Shown here one piece after another: positions 1 through 6,235 of a DNA stretch of 10,467 nt; the stretch's first letter is position 1, and every line of letters begins with the position of its first letter. The stretch is from assembly GCA_003499955.1 (NCBI GenBank), contig DNRP01000158.1, positions 1 through 10,467 of the forward strand, given 5' to 3'. Under the pieces are notes generated by a model. That model saw only the letters and a list, made by a program, of their open reading frames with translations, was not told the DNA's origin and did no database searches. The stretch is from Cyanobacteria bacterium UBA9971 (GTDB lineage Bacteria > Cyanobacteriota > Vampirovibrionia > Gastranaerophilales > UBA9971). Made by a program: the position numbers and the translations under genes.

Positions 1-189
1 TTTTTAACAGGTCTAATTATATTAATTTATACGGGTAAATTTATTGAAGGAAAATATTACCTCCCTTGTCTTTATAGAAAAAAAGACAAACCGTTCTTTT
101 ATTTTTCAGTAATCACAAATTGCTTAATGGCTGTTTGTGGAATATTTGCTTTGATTTTTTTATTTAAATTTGGAATTATTAAATTCTAA
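1..189 (+). CDS. C-terminal end of an unidentified membrane protein (5' partial)
   Basis: Reading frame 1 is open from the first base to a TAA at 187-189 and gives 62 residues. The first 11 residues are the end of a hydrophobic segment, followed by a basic loop (around residues 13-31, with YRKKDK), then a second hydrophobic stretch of about 20 residues near residues 38-59 and a short lysine-containing tail. This is the pattern of an integral inner-membrane protein whose last helix exits into the cytoplasm. The stop overlaps the glycerate kinase start by one base (TAATG), so the two are very likely one transcript and translationally coupled. Too little remains to assign a family; a transporter or a glycosyl-carrier acyltransferase-like protein would both fit. 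Low certainty on function, good certainty that it is coding. Confidence 0.65.
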   Translation, partial: FLTGLIILIYTGKFIEGKYYLPCLYRKKDKPFFYFSVITNCLMAVCGIFALIFLFKFGIIKF

Positions 190-1319
190 TGAAAATCCTT
201 CTTGCCACAAACTACATGAAAGGCTCTTTATCTGCCGTAGATGCTACAAATATTATCAAAAAAGCTGCTTTAACAGTAGATAAAGAAATACAAATCGAAA
301 AAATACCCATTGCAGACGGTGGGGATGGCACACTTGATGCTATAAAACTTTATACAGACTATGAAGAAAGAACTTCGCAAGTCAGTGACCCTTTAGGCAG
401 AAGAATTCAGGCTAAGTGGCTTATAATTAAAGATAACGGAGAAAAAACAGCCATAATAGAAGCCGCCCAAGCCTGCGGATTAAGCTTGTTAAAACCCGAA
501 GAATATAACCCACTTAAAACAACAACTTTCGGTGTTGGAGAACTTATAAATCAGGCCGTTGAAAACAACTGCAAAAAAATCATAATCACAGTCGGCGGAA
601 GCTCCACCAACGATGACGGATCGGGAATTCTTCAGGCACTCGGGATAAAACTTCTTGATAAAGACAATAATTCTATACCTAAAGGAGGAGAAGGGTTAAA
701 AAATCTTGTATCAATAGACATATCAGGCTTAAATCCAAAATTAAAAGATGTAAAAATTTTGGTTGCCTGTGATGTAAAAAACCCTCTCTGTGGAAAAAAC
801 GGAGCAAGCTATGTTTATGCTCCGCAAAAAGGAGCAAATCCCGAGCAGGTAGAATTTTTAGACAAAAATTTATCAGAATTCGCAGATTTAACAACAAAAA
901 CAACAGGAAATGACTACAGAAATATACAAGGAACAGGCGCGGCGGGCGGCATAAGTTTCGCGCTGAAATCTTTTTTAAACGCGGAATTGATAGACGGATT
1001 CAGCTTTATAGCAGATATTTCTAAGCTGGAAGACAAAATAAAAAACAGCGATTTTGTAATAACAACCGAAGGACGGCTTGATTCACAGACTTTGGAAGGA
1101 AAAGCCCCTTTTCAAGTTGCTCAACTGGCTAAAAAATATAACGTTCCGACGATTATAATCGCAGGTTCAGTTGAAAATGATATTAATTTAAAAAATTCTG
1201 GCATAACAAAAGTTTTTAGCATGACGAATGAAACAGTTTCAGTGGAAGAATCCGTTAAAAACGCTTCCATTCTTCTTGAAAATACTGCAAAAAGAGTCTT
1301 TTCTTTTCTGAAATTATGA
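189..1319 (+). CDS. glxK: Glycerate 2-kinase (GlxK/GarK family)
   Basis: A cytoplasmic enzyme that phosphorylates D-glycerate with ATP, in this family normally giving 2-phosphoglycerate, which feeds lower glycolysis. The 376-residue length is normal for the family. Family landmarks are in order: N-terminal MKILLATNYMKGSLSA (the family's usual MKIVIAPDSFKGSLSA), ADGGDGT at 42-48, VGGSSTNDDG at 135-144, CDVKNPLCG at 194-202, GTGAAGG at 248-254 and TEGRLDSQTLEGK at 293-305. The family usually reads GEGRxDxQT, so the T at 293 replaces a glycine, a mild change. The ATG chosen aligns with the family start and overlaps the preceding stop by one base; there is no strong Shine-Dalgarno, which fits coupling. 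The neighbouring gene downstream starts 50 bases later and may be co-transcribed. Family assignment is firm; 2- versus 3-phosphoglycerate as product is from family knowledge. Other names used: garK, glycerate kinase type 1. Confidence 0.93.
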   Translation: MKILLATNYMKGSLSAVDATNIIKKAALTVDKEIQIEKIPIADGGDGTLDAIKLYTDYEERTSQVSDPLGRRIQAKWLIIKDNGEKTAIIEAAQACGLSLLKPEEYNPLKTTTFGVGELINQAVENNCKKIIITVGGSSTNDDGSGILQALGIKLLDKDNNSIPKGGEGLKNLVSIDISGLNPKLKDVKILVACDVKNPLCGKNGASYVYAPQKGANPEQVEFLDKNLSEFADLTTKTTGNDYRNIQGTGAAGGISFALKSFLNAELIDGFSFIADISKLEDKIKNSDFVITTEGRLDSQTLEGKAPFQVAQLAKKYNVPTIIIAGSVENDINLKNSGITKVFSMTNETVSVEESVKNASILLENTAKRVFSFLKL

Positions 1320-1369
1320 ATATTATGATATTATATTTTTTATGCAAATCTGAATAAAAAGGTATGAAT

Positions 1370-1735
1370 ATGTACAAAAATTCGCAGCAGGAAACGGTTG
1401 AAAGACCATGGGGAAACTACACTGTACTTCATCAAGATGCGGGATATAAAGTGAAAATCATAGAAGTAAATCCCGGCTCAAAATTAAGCCTTCAATTGCA
1501 CCATAAAAGAAGCGAACACTGGGTTGTACTTTCAGGCGAGGCTAAAATCACCCGAGATGAAGAAATTTTTGTTTTAAAACCGCAGGAAAGCATTGATATA
1601 CCAAAAGAAGCAAAACATAGACTGGAAAACCCCACCAAAGTTCCTCTCAGCATAATTGAAATTCAAAACGGCGATTATCTTGAAGAAGACGATATTGTCA
1701 GATTTGACGATATTTATGGACGAACCAATTCTTGA
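1370..1735 (+). CDS. Stand-alone ManC-type cupin (mannose-6-phosphate isomerase type II C-terminal domain)
   Basis: A single-domain cupin matching the C-terminal phosphomannose isomerase half of bifunctional ManC/AlgA proteins, without the GDP-mannose pyrophosphorylase half. Seen (numbering from the ATG at 1364): ERPWGNYTVL at 13-22; the metal-site block LQLHHKRSEHWVVLSGEA at 43-60, with His46, His47 and Glu51/His52 as likely ligands; and a later His85 in the second cupin motif. The expected reaction is mannose-6-phosphate to fructose-6-phosphate interconversion, supplying mannose for surface glycans, but an orphan cupin could bind another sugar. Two in-frame ATGs exist, at 1364 and 1370. The AAAAAGG at 1356-1362 lies one base before the first and 7 before the second, so the second is preferred (121 residues). 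The gene follows glycerate kinase on the same strand and is followed by the structured element at 1749. Confidence 0.85.
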   Translation: MYKNSQQETVERPWGNYTVLHQDAGYKVKIIEVNPGSKLSLQLHHKRSEHWVVLSGEAKITRDEEIFVLKPQESIDIPKEAKHRLENPTKVPLSIIEIQNGDYLEEDDIVRFDDIYGRTNS

Positions 1736-1748
1736 AAGCACCTTGAAA

Positions 1749-1928
1749 ACTTAATACAGCGTCGAAAGACAAGCCAGCCCTCTGGCTAGAAAGGGGGGAT
1801 GACAATGATTGTATTGCTAAACGAGAAAGAGTTAGTACTTGCAATACTAACTCTTTACCTCTTGTTAAAACACTTCAATTAATGTTATTGGTAGTGGGAT
1901 TAATTTCTCACTACCCCCTGTATTAAGT
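1749..1928 (+). ncRNA. Candidate structured RNA or small element closed by an 11-bp inverted repeat
   Basis: The interval is bounded by a perfect 11-bp inverted repeat, ACTTAATACAG at 1749-1759 and CTGTATTAAGT at 1918-1928. Inside, in order, are GUC-GAAA-GAC with a GNRA tetraloop (1761-1770), AGCCAG/CTGGCT with a four-base loop (1772-1787), a perfect 12-bp stem with 7-base loop (1826-1837 with 1845-1856), and a 10-bp stem with one G-U pair and 6-base loop (1890-1899 with 1906-1915). AGGGGG at 1792-1797 could also pair with CCCCCT at 1914-1919, which would hide the ribosome site of the internal peptide and compete with the outer stem. The density of stems is unlike the other intergenic regions here. 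It could be a type I toxin-like mRNA with end-to-end pairing, an unknown structured RNA, an aroC leader, or a miniature inverted-repeat element; no obvious target-site duplication is seen. No match to a named RNA class is claimed. Confidence 0.45.
1805..1882 (+). CDS. Candidate 25-residue hydrophobic leucine-rich peptide
   Basis: A short frame that ends at TAA 1880-1882. The purine run AAGGGGGG (1791-1798) ends 6 bases before the ATG at 1805, a good Shine-Dalgarno position; an in-frame ATG at 1799 touches the run and is a poorer start. The product has 9 leucines in 25 residues, a charged turn (NEKE at 6-9) and then a hydrophobic segment from about residue 10 to 21 ending in KHFN, so it could span or insert into the membrane. 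Small size, a hydrophobic core with a basic end, strong ribosome site, and a ribosome site that can be masked by downstream CCCCCT together recall type I toxin peptides of the Fst/TxpA/holin-like kind. That is an analogy of architecture, not a recognised homology. A leader peptide is less likely: it is upstream of aroC but contains one Tyr, one Phe and no Trp codon. Confidence 0.4.
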   Translation: MIVLLNEKELVLAILTLYLLLKHFN

Positions 1929-1982
1929 ATTATATCATAATCAATAAGTTTTTAAAGTGGTAAAAATCAAATAGAGGAAAAA

Positions 1983-3239
1983 ATGAAATTCAGGTTTTTG
2001 ACAGCAGGAGAATCCCACGGCAAATGCCTTACCGCCATTGTGGAAGGAATTCCGGCAGGGATAGAAATAGATCCTGACGACATAAATAAACAACTTGCAA
2101 GACGCCAACAGGGTTATGGTCGTGGCGGACGCATGCAGATCGAAAAAGACAAAGTAATTATAAATTCGGGTATCCGGCATGGTTTCACGACAGGTGCGCC
2201 TGTTACGCTTGTTATAGAGAACAAAGACTGGGAAAACTGGACTGTTCCGATGTCAGCAATGCCAGTTGATTTAGAAAACCCTGAAATCATGGAATTAATA
2301 GAACAAAAGAAAATCACTCACGTAAGACCGGGACATGCGGATTTGACGGGGGCTTTAAAATATAATCATGAAGACATAAGAAATATTCTGGAACGCTCAA
2401 GTGCAAGAGAAACCGCAATTAGAGTGGCTGTTGGAGCTTTAGCTCAAATAATTTTAAACCAGTTTGGAGTAGAAATTTTCAGCCATGTAGTTCAAATAGG
2501 AACTGCAAAAGTTGAAGAAAAAGATTTGCCTAAAGAGTTTTTGGTTTTAAAAGAAAAAGCAGAAAACTCAGATGTAAGATGCGCTGATGAAAAAACCTCA
2601 GAAGAAATGCGAAAAATCATCGATAAAGCAGCGGGAGAAGGAGATTCACTCGGCGGAATCTTTGAAATAATTGCTTTAAACTATCCTATAGGGCTTGGAA
2701 GTTTTGTCCACTGGGACAGAAGACTTGACGGACAAATTGCTCAGACAATTATGAGCATTCCAGCAATAAAATCAGTCAGCATAGGTCTTGGCGAAAATTC
2801 AGGGACAGTTTTAGGCTCTGAAATGCACGATGAGATATTCCCAATGCGAAGCGGGAGTGAAAGCCGAAACGGCTGCGATGAGCAGGCGATGCAGGCTGAA
2901 CTCGTTCCTTTGCAAAGTAATTACCAGAGAAAAACAAACAACGCGGGCGGAATCGAAGGCGGGATGTCAAACGGAATGCCTATTATAGTTAAAGCAGCGA
3001 TGAAGCCAATCCCGACTCTTAAAAAACCTCTCAGGTCAATAGACCTTGAAACAGGACGGGAACATACTGCTCACTATGAAAGATCGGACGTATGTGCTGT
3101 TCCCGCTGCAAGTGTTGTCGGAGAAGCAATGCTGGCAATTGCATTAATTAGTGCTTTCCTCGAAAAATTCGGCGGTGACAGTCTTATTGAGATGAAATCC
3201 AATTTTGAAAATTATAAAAAACTATATCAATCCAGATAA
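1983..3239 (+). CDS. aroC: Chorismate synthase
   Basis: Catalyses the last step of the shikimate pathway, anti-1,4-elimination of phosphate from EPSP to give chorismate, using reduced FMN; cytoplasmic homotetramer. All three family signatures are present: GESHG at 9-13 with catalytic His12, the ERSSARETA block at 137-145, and RSDVCAVPAASVVGEAM at 367-383. RPGHADLTG (115-123), GDSLGG (220-225) and NNAGGIEGGMSNG (319-331) are also conserved. At 418 residues it is longer than the common 350-390; part of the excess lies between HDEIF (282-286) and RKTNN (316-320), where about 29 residues replace the usual 10-15. The start has an AGAGGA ribosome site (1974-1979), 4 bases upstream. Shikimate kinase lies about 620 bases downstream on the same strand, but an opposite-strand gene intervenes, so the two are probably separate transcripts. 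Identification is firm. Confidence 0.97.
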   Translation: MKFRFLTAGESHGKCLTAIVEGIPAGIEIDPDDINKQLARRQQGYGRGGRMQIEKDKVIINSGIRHGFTTGAPVTLVIENKDWENWTVPMSAMPVDLENPEIMELIEQKKITHVRPGHADLTGALKYNHEDIRNILERSSARETAIRVAVGALAQIILNQFGVEIFSHVVQIGTAKVEEKDLPKEFLVLKEKAENSDVRCADEKTSEEMRKIIDKAAGEGDSLGGIFEIIALNYPIGLGSFVHWDRRLDGQIAQTIMSIPAIKSVSIGLGENSGTVLGSEMHDEIFPMRSGSESRNGCDEQAMQAELVPLQSNYQRKTNNAGGIEGGMSNGMPIIVKAAMKPIPTLKKPLRSIDLETGREHTAHYERSDVCAVPAASVVGEAMLAIALISAFLEKFGGDSLIEMKSNFENYKKLYQSR

Positions 3240-3257
3240 AGTTTTAAAACAAAGCCC

Positions 3258-3419
3258 TTATTTTTTGAATTTTTTTCTTATTTTTCCTGATAAATATCCT
3301 ATTGCCCAAACACCTTCCTGTTCATAGTGTTGTTTTAGGGCATCGTCAAGGACTTCCGTCATCATGTCAGCCTCAAGTGTTAATTCATCAAGTTTGTCAA
3401 TTATTTTGCTGTTTTTCAT
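3258..3419 (-). CDS. Small hypothetical protein, 53 residues
   Basis: On the minus strand an ATG (complement at 3417-3419) is preceded by AAGGA with about 7 bases of spacing (complement of 3427-3431), a good ribosome site, and the frame runs to TAA at 3258-3260. The protein begins MKNSKIIDKLDELTLEADMM, continues with an acidic helix (TEVLDDALKQHYEQEG), then VWAIGYLSGKIRKKFKK with a strongly basic end. It has no cysteine, signal peptide or clear membrane segment and reads as two amphipathic helices. It is convergent with aroC, 18 bases from the aroC stop. I do not recognise the family. The ribosome site and sensible composition argue that it is real; a role cannot be given. Confidence 0.6.
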   Translation of the reverse strand: MKNSKIIDKLDELTLEADMMTEVLDDALKQHYEQEGVWAIGYLSGKIRKKFKK

Positions 3420-3458
3420 AATTTTTTCCTTTTAACATTTTGTCATCCTAGCTTCTAT

Positions 3459-3542
3459 TGTCATCCTGAGCGAAGCGAAGGATCTGCTAAATAATGAAAA
3501 TAGTCAATTGGACAGATTCTTCGGCTTTGCCTCAGAATGACA
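3459..3542. repeat. Palindromic dispersed-type repeat (TGTCATyCTGAG... family)
   Basis: Left arm TGTCATCCTGAGCGAAGCGA and onward to GGATCTG (3459-3486) matches, inverted, the right arm ending CTCAGAATGACA (3514-3542): read on the other strand the right arm is TGTCATTCTGAGGCAAAGCC followed by GAAGAATCTG. The arms are about 28-29 bases, differ by a few substitutions and a one-base insertion, and are separated by about 27 AT-rich bases, so transcripts would form a long hairpin. The arm consensus is one I know as a high-copy intergenic repeat in many unrelated bacterial genomes. A partial extra copy, TGTCATCCTA, lies just upstream at 3441-3450, suggesting nested or decayed insertion. It sits between the 53-residue gene and the XRE promoter region. 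No transposase is encoded. Confidence 0.75.
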
Positions 3543-3621
3543 GTAATATCTTGTTGTTATCTATAACTATTATTTTATAATCACCTAATTATAACTAGTA
3601 GATTATAGCTTGTCAAATATA

Positions 3622-3627
3622 TATAAT
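3622..3627 (+). promoter_or_regulatory. Candidate -10 element of the XRE-aroK unit
   Basis: A perfect TATAAT ends 8 bases before the XRE start codon, so transcription would begin at or within a few bases of the ATG, giving a nearly leaderless mRNA; no Shine-Dalgarno is visible before 3636. Its -35 region is poor. An alternative pair, TTGTCA at 3610-3615 and TATTAT at 3632-3637 (16-base spacer), would start transcription inside the gene. Upstream, TATAACTA occurs twice (3562-3569, 3590-3597) and TATAATC/GATTATA form an inverted pair (3576-3582, 3601-3607), which may be operator sequence but could be chance in AT-rich DNA. Confidence 0.35.
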
Positions 3628-3635
3628 TAGTTATT

Positions 3636-3854
3636 ATGAATAAAGAAGAATTTATTATAAAACTCGGACAAAAAATAAAAAAAGAAAGAGAAAAACAAGG
3701 GTTTTCTCAGCAAAAAATGGCAGAAAAATCTGACATGAGTATGCATTATTTGGGATGTATAGAACGAGCGGAACAAAACATAACCGTAGCAAAGCTTTTT
3801 GATATTTCAAATGCGCTGGGCATTGATATAAGTGAATTATTAAAATTAGAATAA
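3636..3854 (+). CDS. XRE-family helix-turn-helix regulator, 72 residues
   Basis: A single HTH_3 domain fills the protein: LGQKIKKEREKQGFSQQKMA (10-29) gives helices 1 and 2, KSDMSMHYLGCIERAEQNIT (32-51) the recognition helix and following turn, and the AKLFDISNALGIDISELL block closes the five-helix fold. The pattern GFSQQ...IERxE is diagnostic. There is no sensor or oligomerisation domain, as in phage Cro-like or restriction-controller (C protein) regulators. It is a DNA-binding transcription factor in the cytoplasm, probably acting on its own promoter. The stop is only 7 bases before shikimate kinase, so the two are almost certainly co-transcribed, suggesting control of aroK or simple shared regulation. 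No ribosome site precedes the start. Domain assignment is firm, target unknown. Confidence 0.88.
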   Translation: MNKEEFIIKLGQKIKKEREKQGFSQQKMAEKSDMSMHYLGCIERAEQNITVAKLFDISNALGIDISELLKLE

Positions 3855-3861
3855 TTAAAAA

Positions 3862-4371
3862 ATGACTAAAAACATTGTCTTAATAGGGCTTATGGGTTCA
3901 GGAAAAACCACTATCGGCAAGAAAGTTGCCGAAAAATTAAACATGAAATTCGTAGATACTGATGAATTAATAACCCAAAAAGCTAAAAAGTCCATAAAAC
4001 TCATATTTGCGGAAGATGGAGAACTTTTTTTTCGTGACCTTGAGTCAGAAGTTATAGAAGAAGCTTCTCGACAGGAAAATATTGTTATCTCTACAGGTGG
4101 CGGAGTTGTTTTAAGAGAGGAAAACATAGATAATTTAAAGAAAAACGGGATTTTATTTCATCTTTTTGCTCCAGCGGAAGAGTTGTTTGAAAGAATTAAA
4201 GATGATTCTGAACGTCCTTTAATAAACACCGAAAACCCCGTTAAAACGCTTAAAACAATACAGGACAACAGGGAAATATTTTACGGTCAGGCAGATTTCA
4301 AGATAAACACAGGTGAAAAACCCCCTGATGAAGCGGCTGATAAAATTATTGAAAAATTCAATCGGCAGTGA
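3862..4371 (+). CDS. aroK: Shikimate kinase
   Basis: Phosphorylates shikimate at the 3-hydroxyl with ATP, step five of the shikimate pathway. The 169-residue length is typical. Seen: Walker A GLMGSGKT at 9-16, substrate-binding DTD at 32-34, FFRDLE with Arg58, GGG at 79-81 (Walker B equivalent and shikimate contact), lid ERPLI with Arg118, and the C-terminal Arg137 followed by IFYGQAD, the usual RxxxYxxxAD pattern. All key residues are intact, so the enzyme should be active. Only AAAAA precedes the ATG, and the start is 7 bases after the regulator stop, consistent with translational coupling. The C-terminus converges with the next gene, the stop codons being separated by 15 bases. aroK or aroL naming cannot be told from sequence; aroK is used for the generic bacterial enzyme. 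Confidence 0.96.
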   Translation: MTKNIVLIGLMGSGKTTIGKKVAEKLNMKFVDTDELITQKAKKSIKLIFAEDGELFFRDLESEVIEEASRQENIVISTGGGVVLREENIDNLKKNGILFHLFAPAEELFERIKDDSERPLINTENPVKTLKTIQDNREIFYGQADFKINTGEKPPDEAADKIIEKFNRQ

Positions 4372-4394
4372 TTAAAACGACTGATGTCATTGCC
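4364..4394. other. Inverted repeat spanning two convergent stop codons
   Basis: GGCAGTGA (4364-4371) and TCATTGCC (4387-4394) form an 8-bp stem with one G-T pair and a 15-base loop. The left arm contains the aroK stop, and the right arm contains the stop of the minus-strand gene. No thymine run follows on either strand, so it is not a standard intrinsic terminator, though it could slow polymerase or protect both 3' ends. Confidence 0.25.
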
Positions 4395-6093
4395 ACGTCG
4401 TTCCCTCTTCTTTTTTGATTTGTTTTGTGATCCAATTCTGGAGTTTCCTTTTTTCAGAAGGGTTTGGCAAAATTTTTCCGCTTAAAATCCCTGATAAAAC
4501 TTCGTTTTTCAATCTTGTTTCTTCCGCTATTTTTATCTGGCTTAAGTTTTTTTCTTTTATTATTGTGAGTATTTCGTGAAAATCAAATCTGGCGACACTT
4601 TTATTCCTGATTTTCTTTATTTTAGAATATTCTTCAAATATTTCAACAGGCGGTTCTATAATTAATTTAAGTTTTAACCATATTTCAAACCAATTTTTAC
4701 CGATTAAGACAGATTCATCAATTTCTTTATATTCCCAATTTTTAATAACATTGTCATTTTCCAACTTATAAAGTGCGTTTTCCAGCCTGTTTCTTATAGA
4801 TTGCGGTCTTTTAAGTTTATTTTCCTCTCCAATTTGGTTTAACAACGTGTCAATTGTAAGAGGAACAAGAAAATCAGCTTTATTTTGCCTGCTCCGCCAA
4901 ATCCATGCCAAATAATTCCCGATTCTTTTTTCCCAAAAATTTCTGTAATGATCATATTCCGCTATTTTTTTATGGATCAAACCTGTCTTGGCAGCCGTCC
5001 CTCTAAGAGTTACAGCCAAGATTTCACCTGCTTTTACATGAAAATAATAATCATTATCTTTAGAGTTTTCTATATAAATTAGCGGGCTTTCTCCGGTATA
5101 AAGCTCATAATTCCTTTTTCCGTTTACATCAATAACCGGAATATAAGCATTTGAGATATTTATTTTAAGATTCGCCAATAATTTCAAATGTTCTAAAATT
5201 TCTTGTCGCTGAGAATCTTTATATCCGCCTCGTATGCCTTTTTGATTTTTGCTTGCCCTTTTTCCTCTTATAAATAACAAATCATCAACACTTAATAATA
5301 TTTCCATATCAGAAGTTTTAGATTTTTCTAACAGCATATGAACTACACCGTTTAATACATCGACTGTTAAATCATTCATTTTTCGCAGTTGATTAATGAT
5401 TTGAGTATTTATTCCATCTTCACTATCGTTTTTAAAGACATAATGCCCATGATTTGTGATTTTTTCCGCAATAACCGAATCATTAAAAGAAAAATGTTTG
5501 TTTTTTTCCGAAGTCATCAATCTGCGCAACTCCTGAACAAACGGCGCTGTCGCAAATTTTAAATAATCGGGAATATAATTTAAAGTTTTTTGGGTATAAG
5601 GTTTTTGGCTTTTATTTATTTGAGGGAAAAGTTCTAACCATATTGACTCAAACAAAACGCTCATAATATCAAGGACAGGAACATTTATGTTTTTCAAATC
5701 AACTTTTATACTTAATTTAAGACTGTTTTCATCAGCAAAATCAAAGCCTATAAAAGCTTTTCCCGAAATTGCATTTTCTTTTTCAAAATTTACAGCGTAA
5801 TTTTTGGAAACGAATAACTTATTTTTTCTCACTATAGAAAGCGTTTTAAGATATTTTTTTTCAAAATCACTTAATTCATAAATAAAATCACATTCAGGAT
5901 GCTGAAAAGACGGCTTTATTTCAATATTTTCGAGAATCTCTGATGCCGTAAGACAAAAACAAAAACACCCCAGTGCTTGAGCAATAACATTAATTGTTTC
6001 AAAGCCTTCAGGTTCTTTTTTATAAGTATTTACGTATTCTTTCAACGGAAAACTTATTATTTTGCAATCATCACAAGAAATATAACTGTCCAT
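4387..6093 (-). CDS. Unidentified 568-residue protein with N-terminal cysteine cluster and C-terminal helix-turn-helix
   Basis: I do not recognise this protein with confidence. All six cysteines that I can find lie in the first 68 residues: Cys7 and Cys10 (CDDC), Cys43/45/47 (CFCFC) and Cys68, suggesting a metal site or redox-sensitive head. A middle region around 262-315 reads DDLLFIRGKRASKNQKGIRGGY then a helical block QRQEILEHLKLLANLKINI, basic and suited to nucleic-acid contact; it faintly recalls winged-helix replication initiators of plasmids and phages, which is only an impression. Residues about 503-560 look like an XRE-type domain, with LSQIKIAEETRLKNEVLSGI (517-536) as the helix-turn-helix. 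No signal peptide or membrane helix is evident. The start has AGGAG three bases upstream, a short spacing. It is transcribed alone, convergent with aroK and divergent from the second XRE gene. A regulator or Rep-like DNA-binding protein is the working guess. Confidence 0.8.
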   Translation of the reverse strand: MDSYISCDDCKIISFPLKEYVNTYKKEPEGFETINVIAQALGCFCFCLTASEILENIEIKPSFQHPECDFIYELSDFEKKYLKTLSIVRKNKLFVSKNYAVNFEKENAISGKAFIGFDFADENSLKLSIKVDLKNINVPVLDIMSVLFESIWLELFPQINKSQKPYTQKTLNYIPDYLKFATAPFVQELRRLMTSEKNKHFSFNDSVIAEKITNHGHYVFKNDSEDGINTQIINQLRKMNDLTVDVLNGVVHMLLEKSKTSDMEILLSVDDLLFIRGKRASKNQKGIRGGYKDSQRQEILEHLKLLANLKINISNAYIPVIDVNGKRNYELYTGESPLIYIENSKDNDYYFHVKAGEILAVTLRGTAAKTGLIHKKIAEYDHYRNFWEKRIGNYLAWIWRSRQNKADFLVPLTIDTLLNQIGEENKLKRPQSIRNRLENALYKLENDNVIKNWEYKEIDESVLIGKNWFEIWLKLKLIIEPPVEIFEEYSKIKKIRNKSVARFDFHEILTIIKEKNLSQIKIAEETRLKNEVLSGILSGKILPNPSEKRKLQNWITKQIKKEEGTTWQ

Positions 6094-6235
6094 CCACTCC
6101 TATCCCCAAAAAAATATTTAAAATCCAATTTTATATTTATTATAAATTATTGAATTAAATTTTTCTATATGTAATATTTCGCAAACTTTCTTTGTTATAA
6201 AGAATCTACAGTAATGACAATACTTTTCGATTTTT

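Noticed and set aside
679..903. Minus-strand open frame inside glycerate kinase
   Set aside because: Leucine/phenylalanine-rich shadow of a firmly identified gene; no ribosome site.
1740..1982. T-box or amino-acid leader attenuator for aroC
   Set aside because: No T-box core sequence is seen, the short peptide lacks Trp codons and has only one Phe and one Tyr, and no terminator with a thymine run precedes aroC.
1941..2317. Two minus-strand frames over the aroC start
   Set aside because: Mirror of conserved aroC coding sequence; odd composition and no upstream signals.
2776..2970. Minus-strand frame inside aroC
   Set aside because: Arg/Phe-rich shadow frame of conserved coding sequence.
3855..4127. 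Minus-strand 90-codon frame over aroK
   Set aside because: Complete overlap with the conserved P-loop part of shikimate kinase.
4885..5082. Plus-strand frame inside the 568-residue gene
   Set aside because: Shadow frame; low-complexity isoleucine end and no ribosome site.
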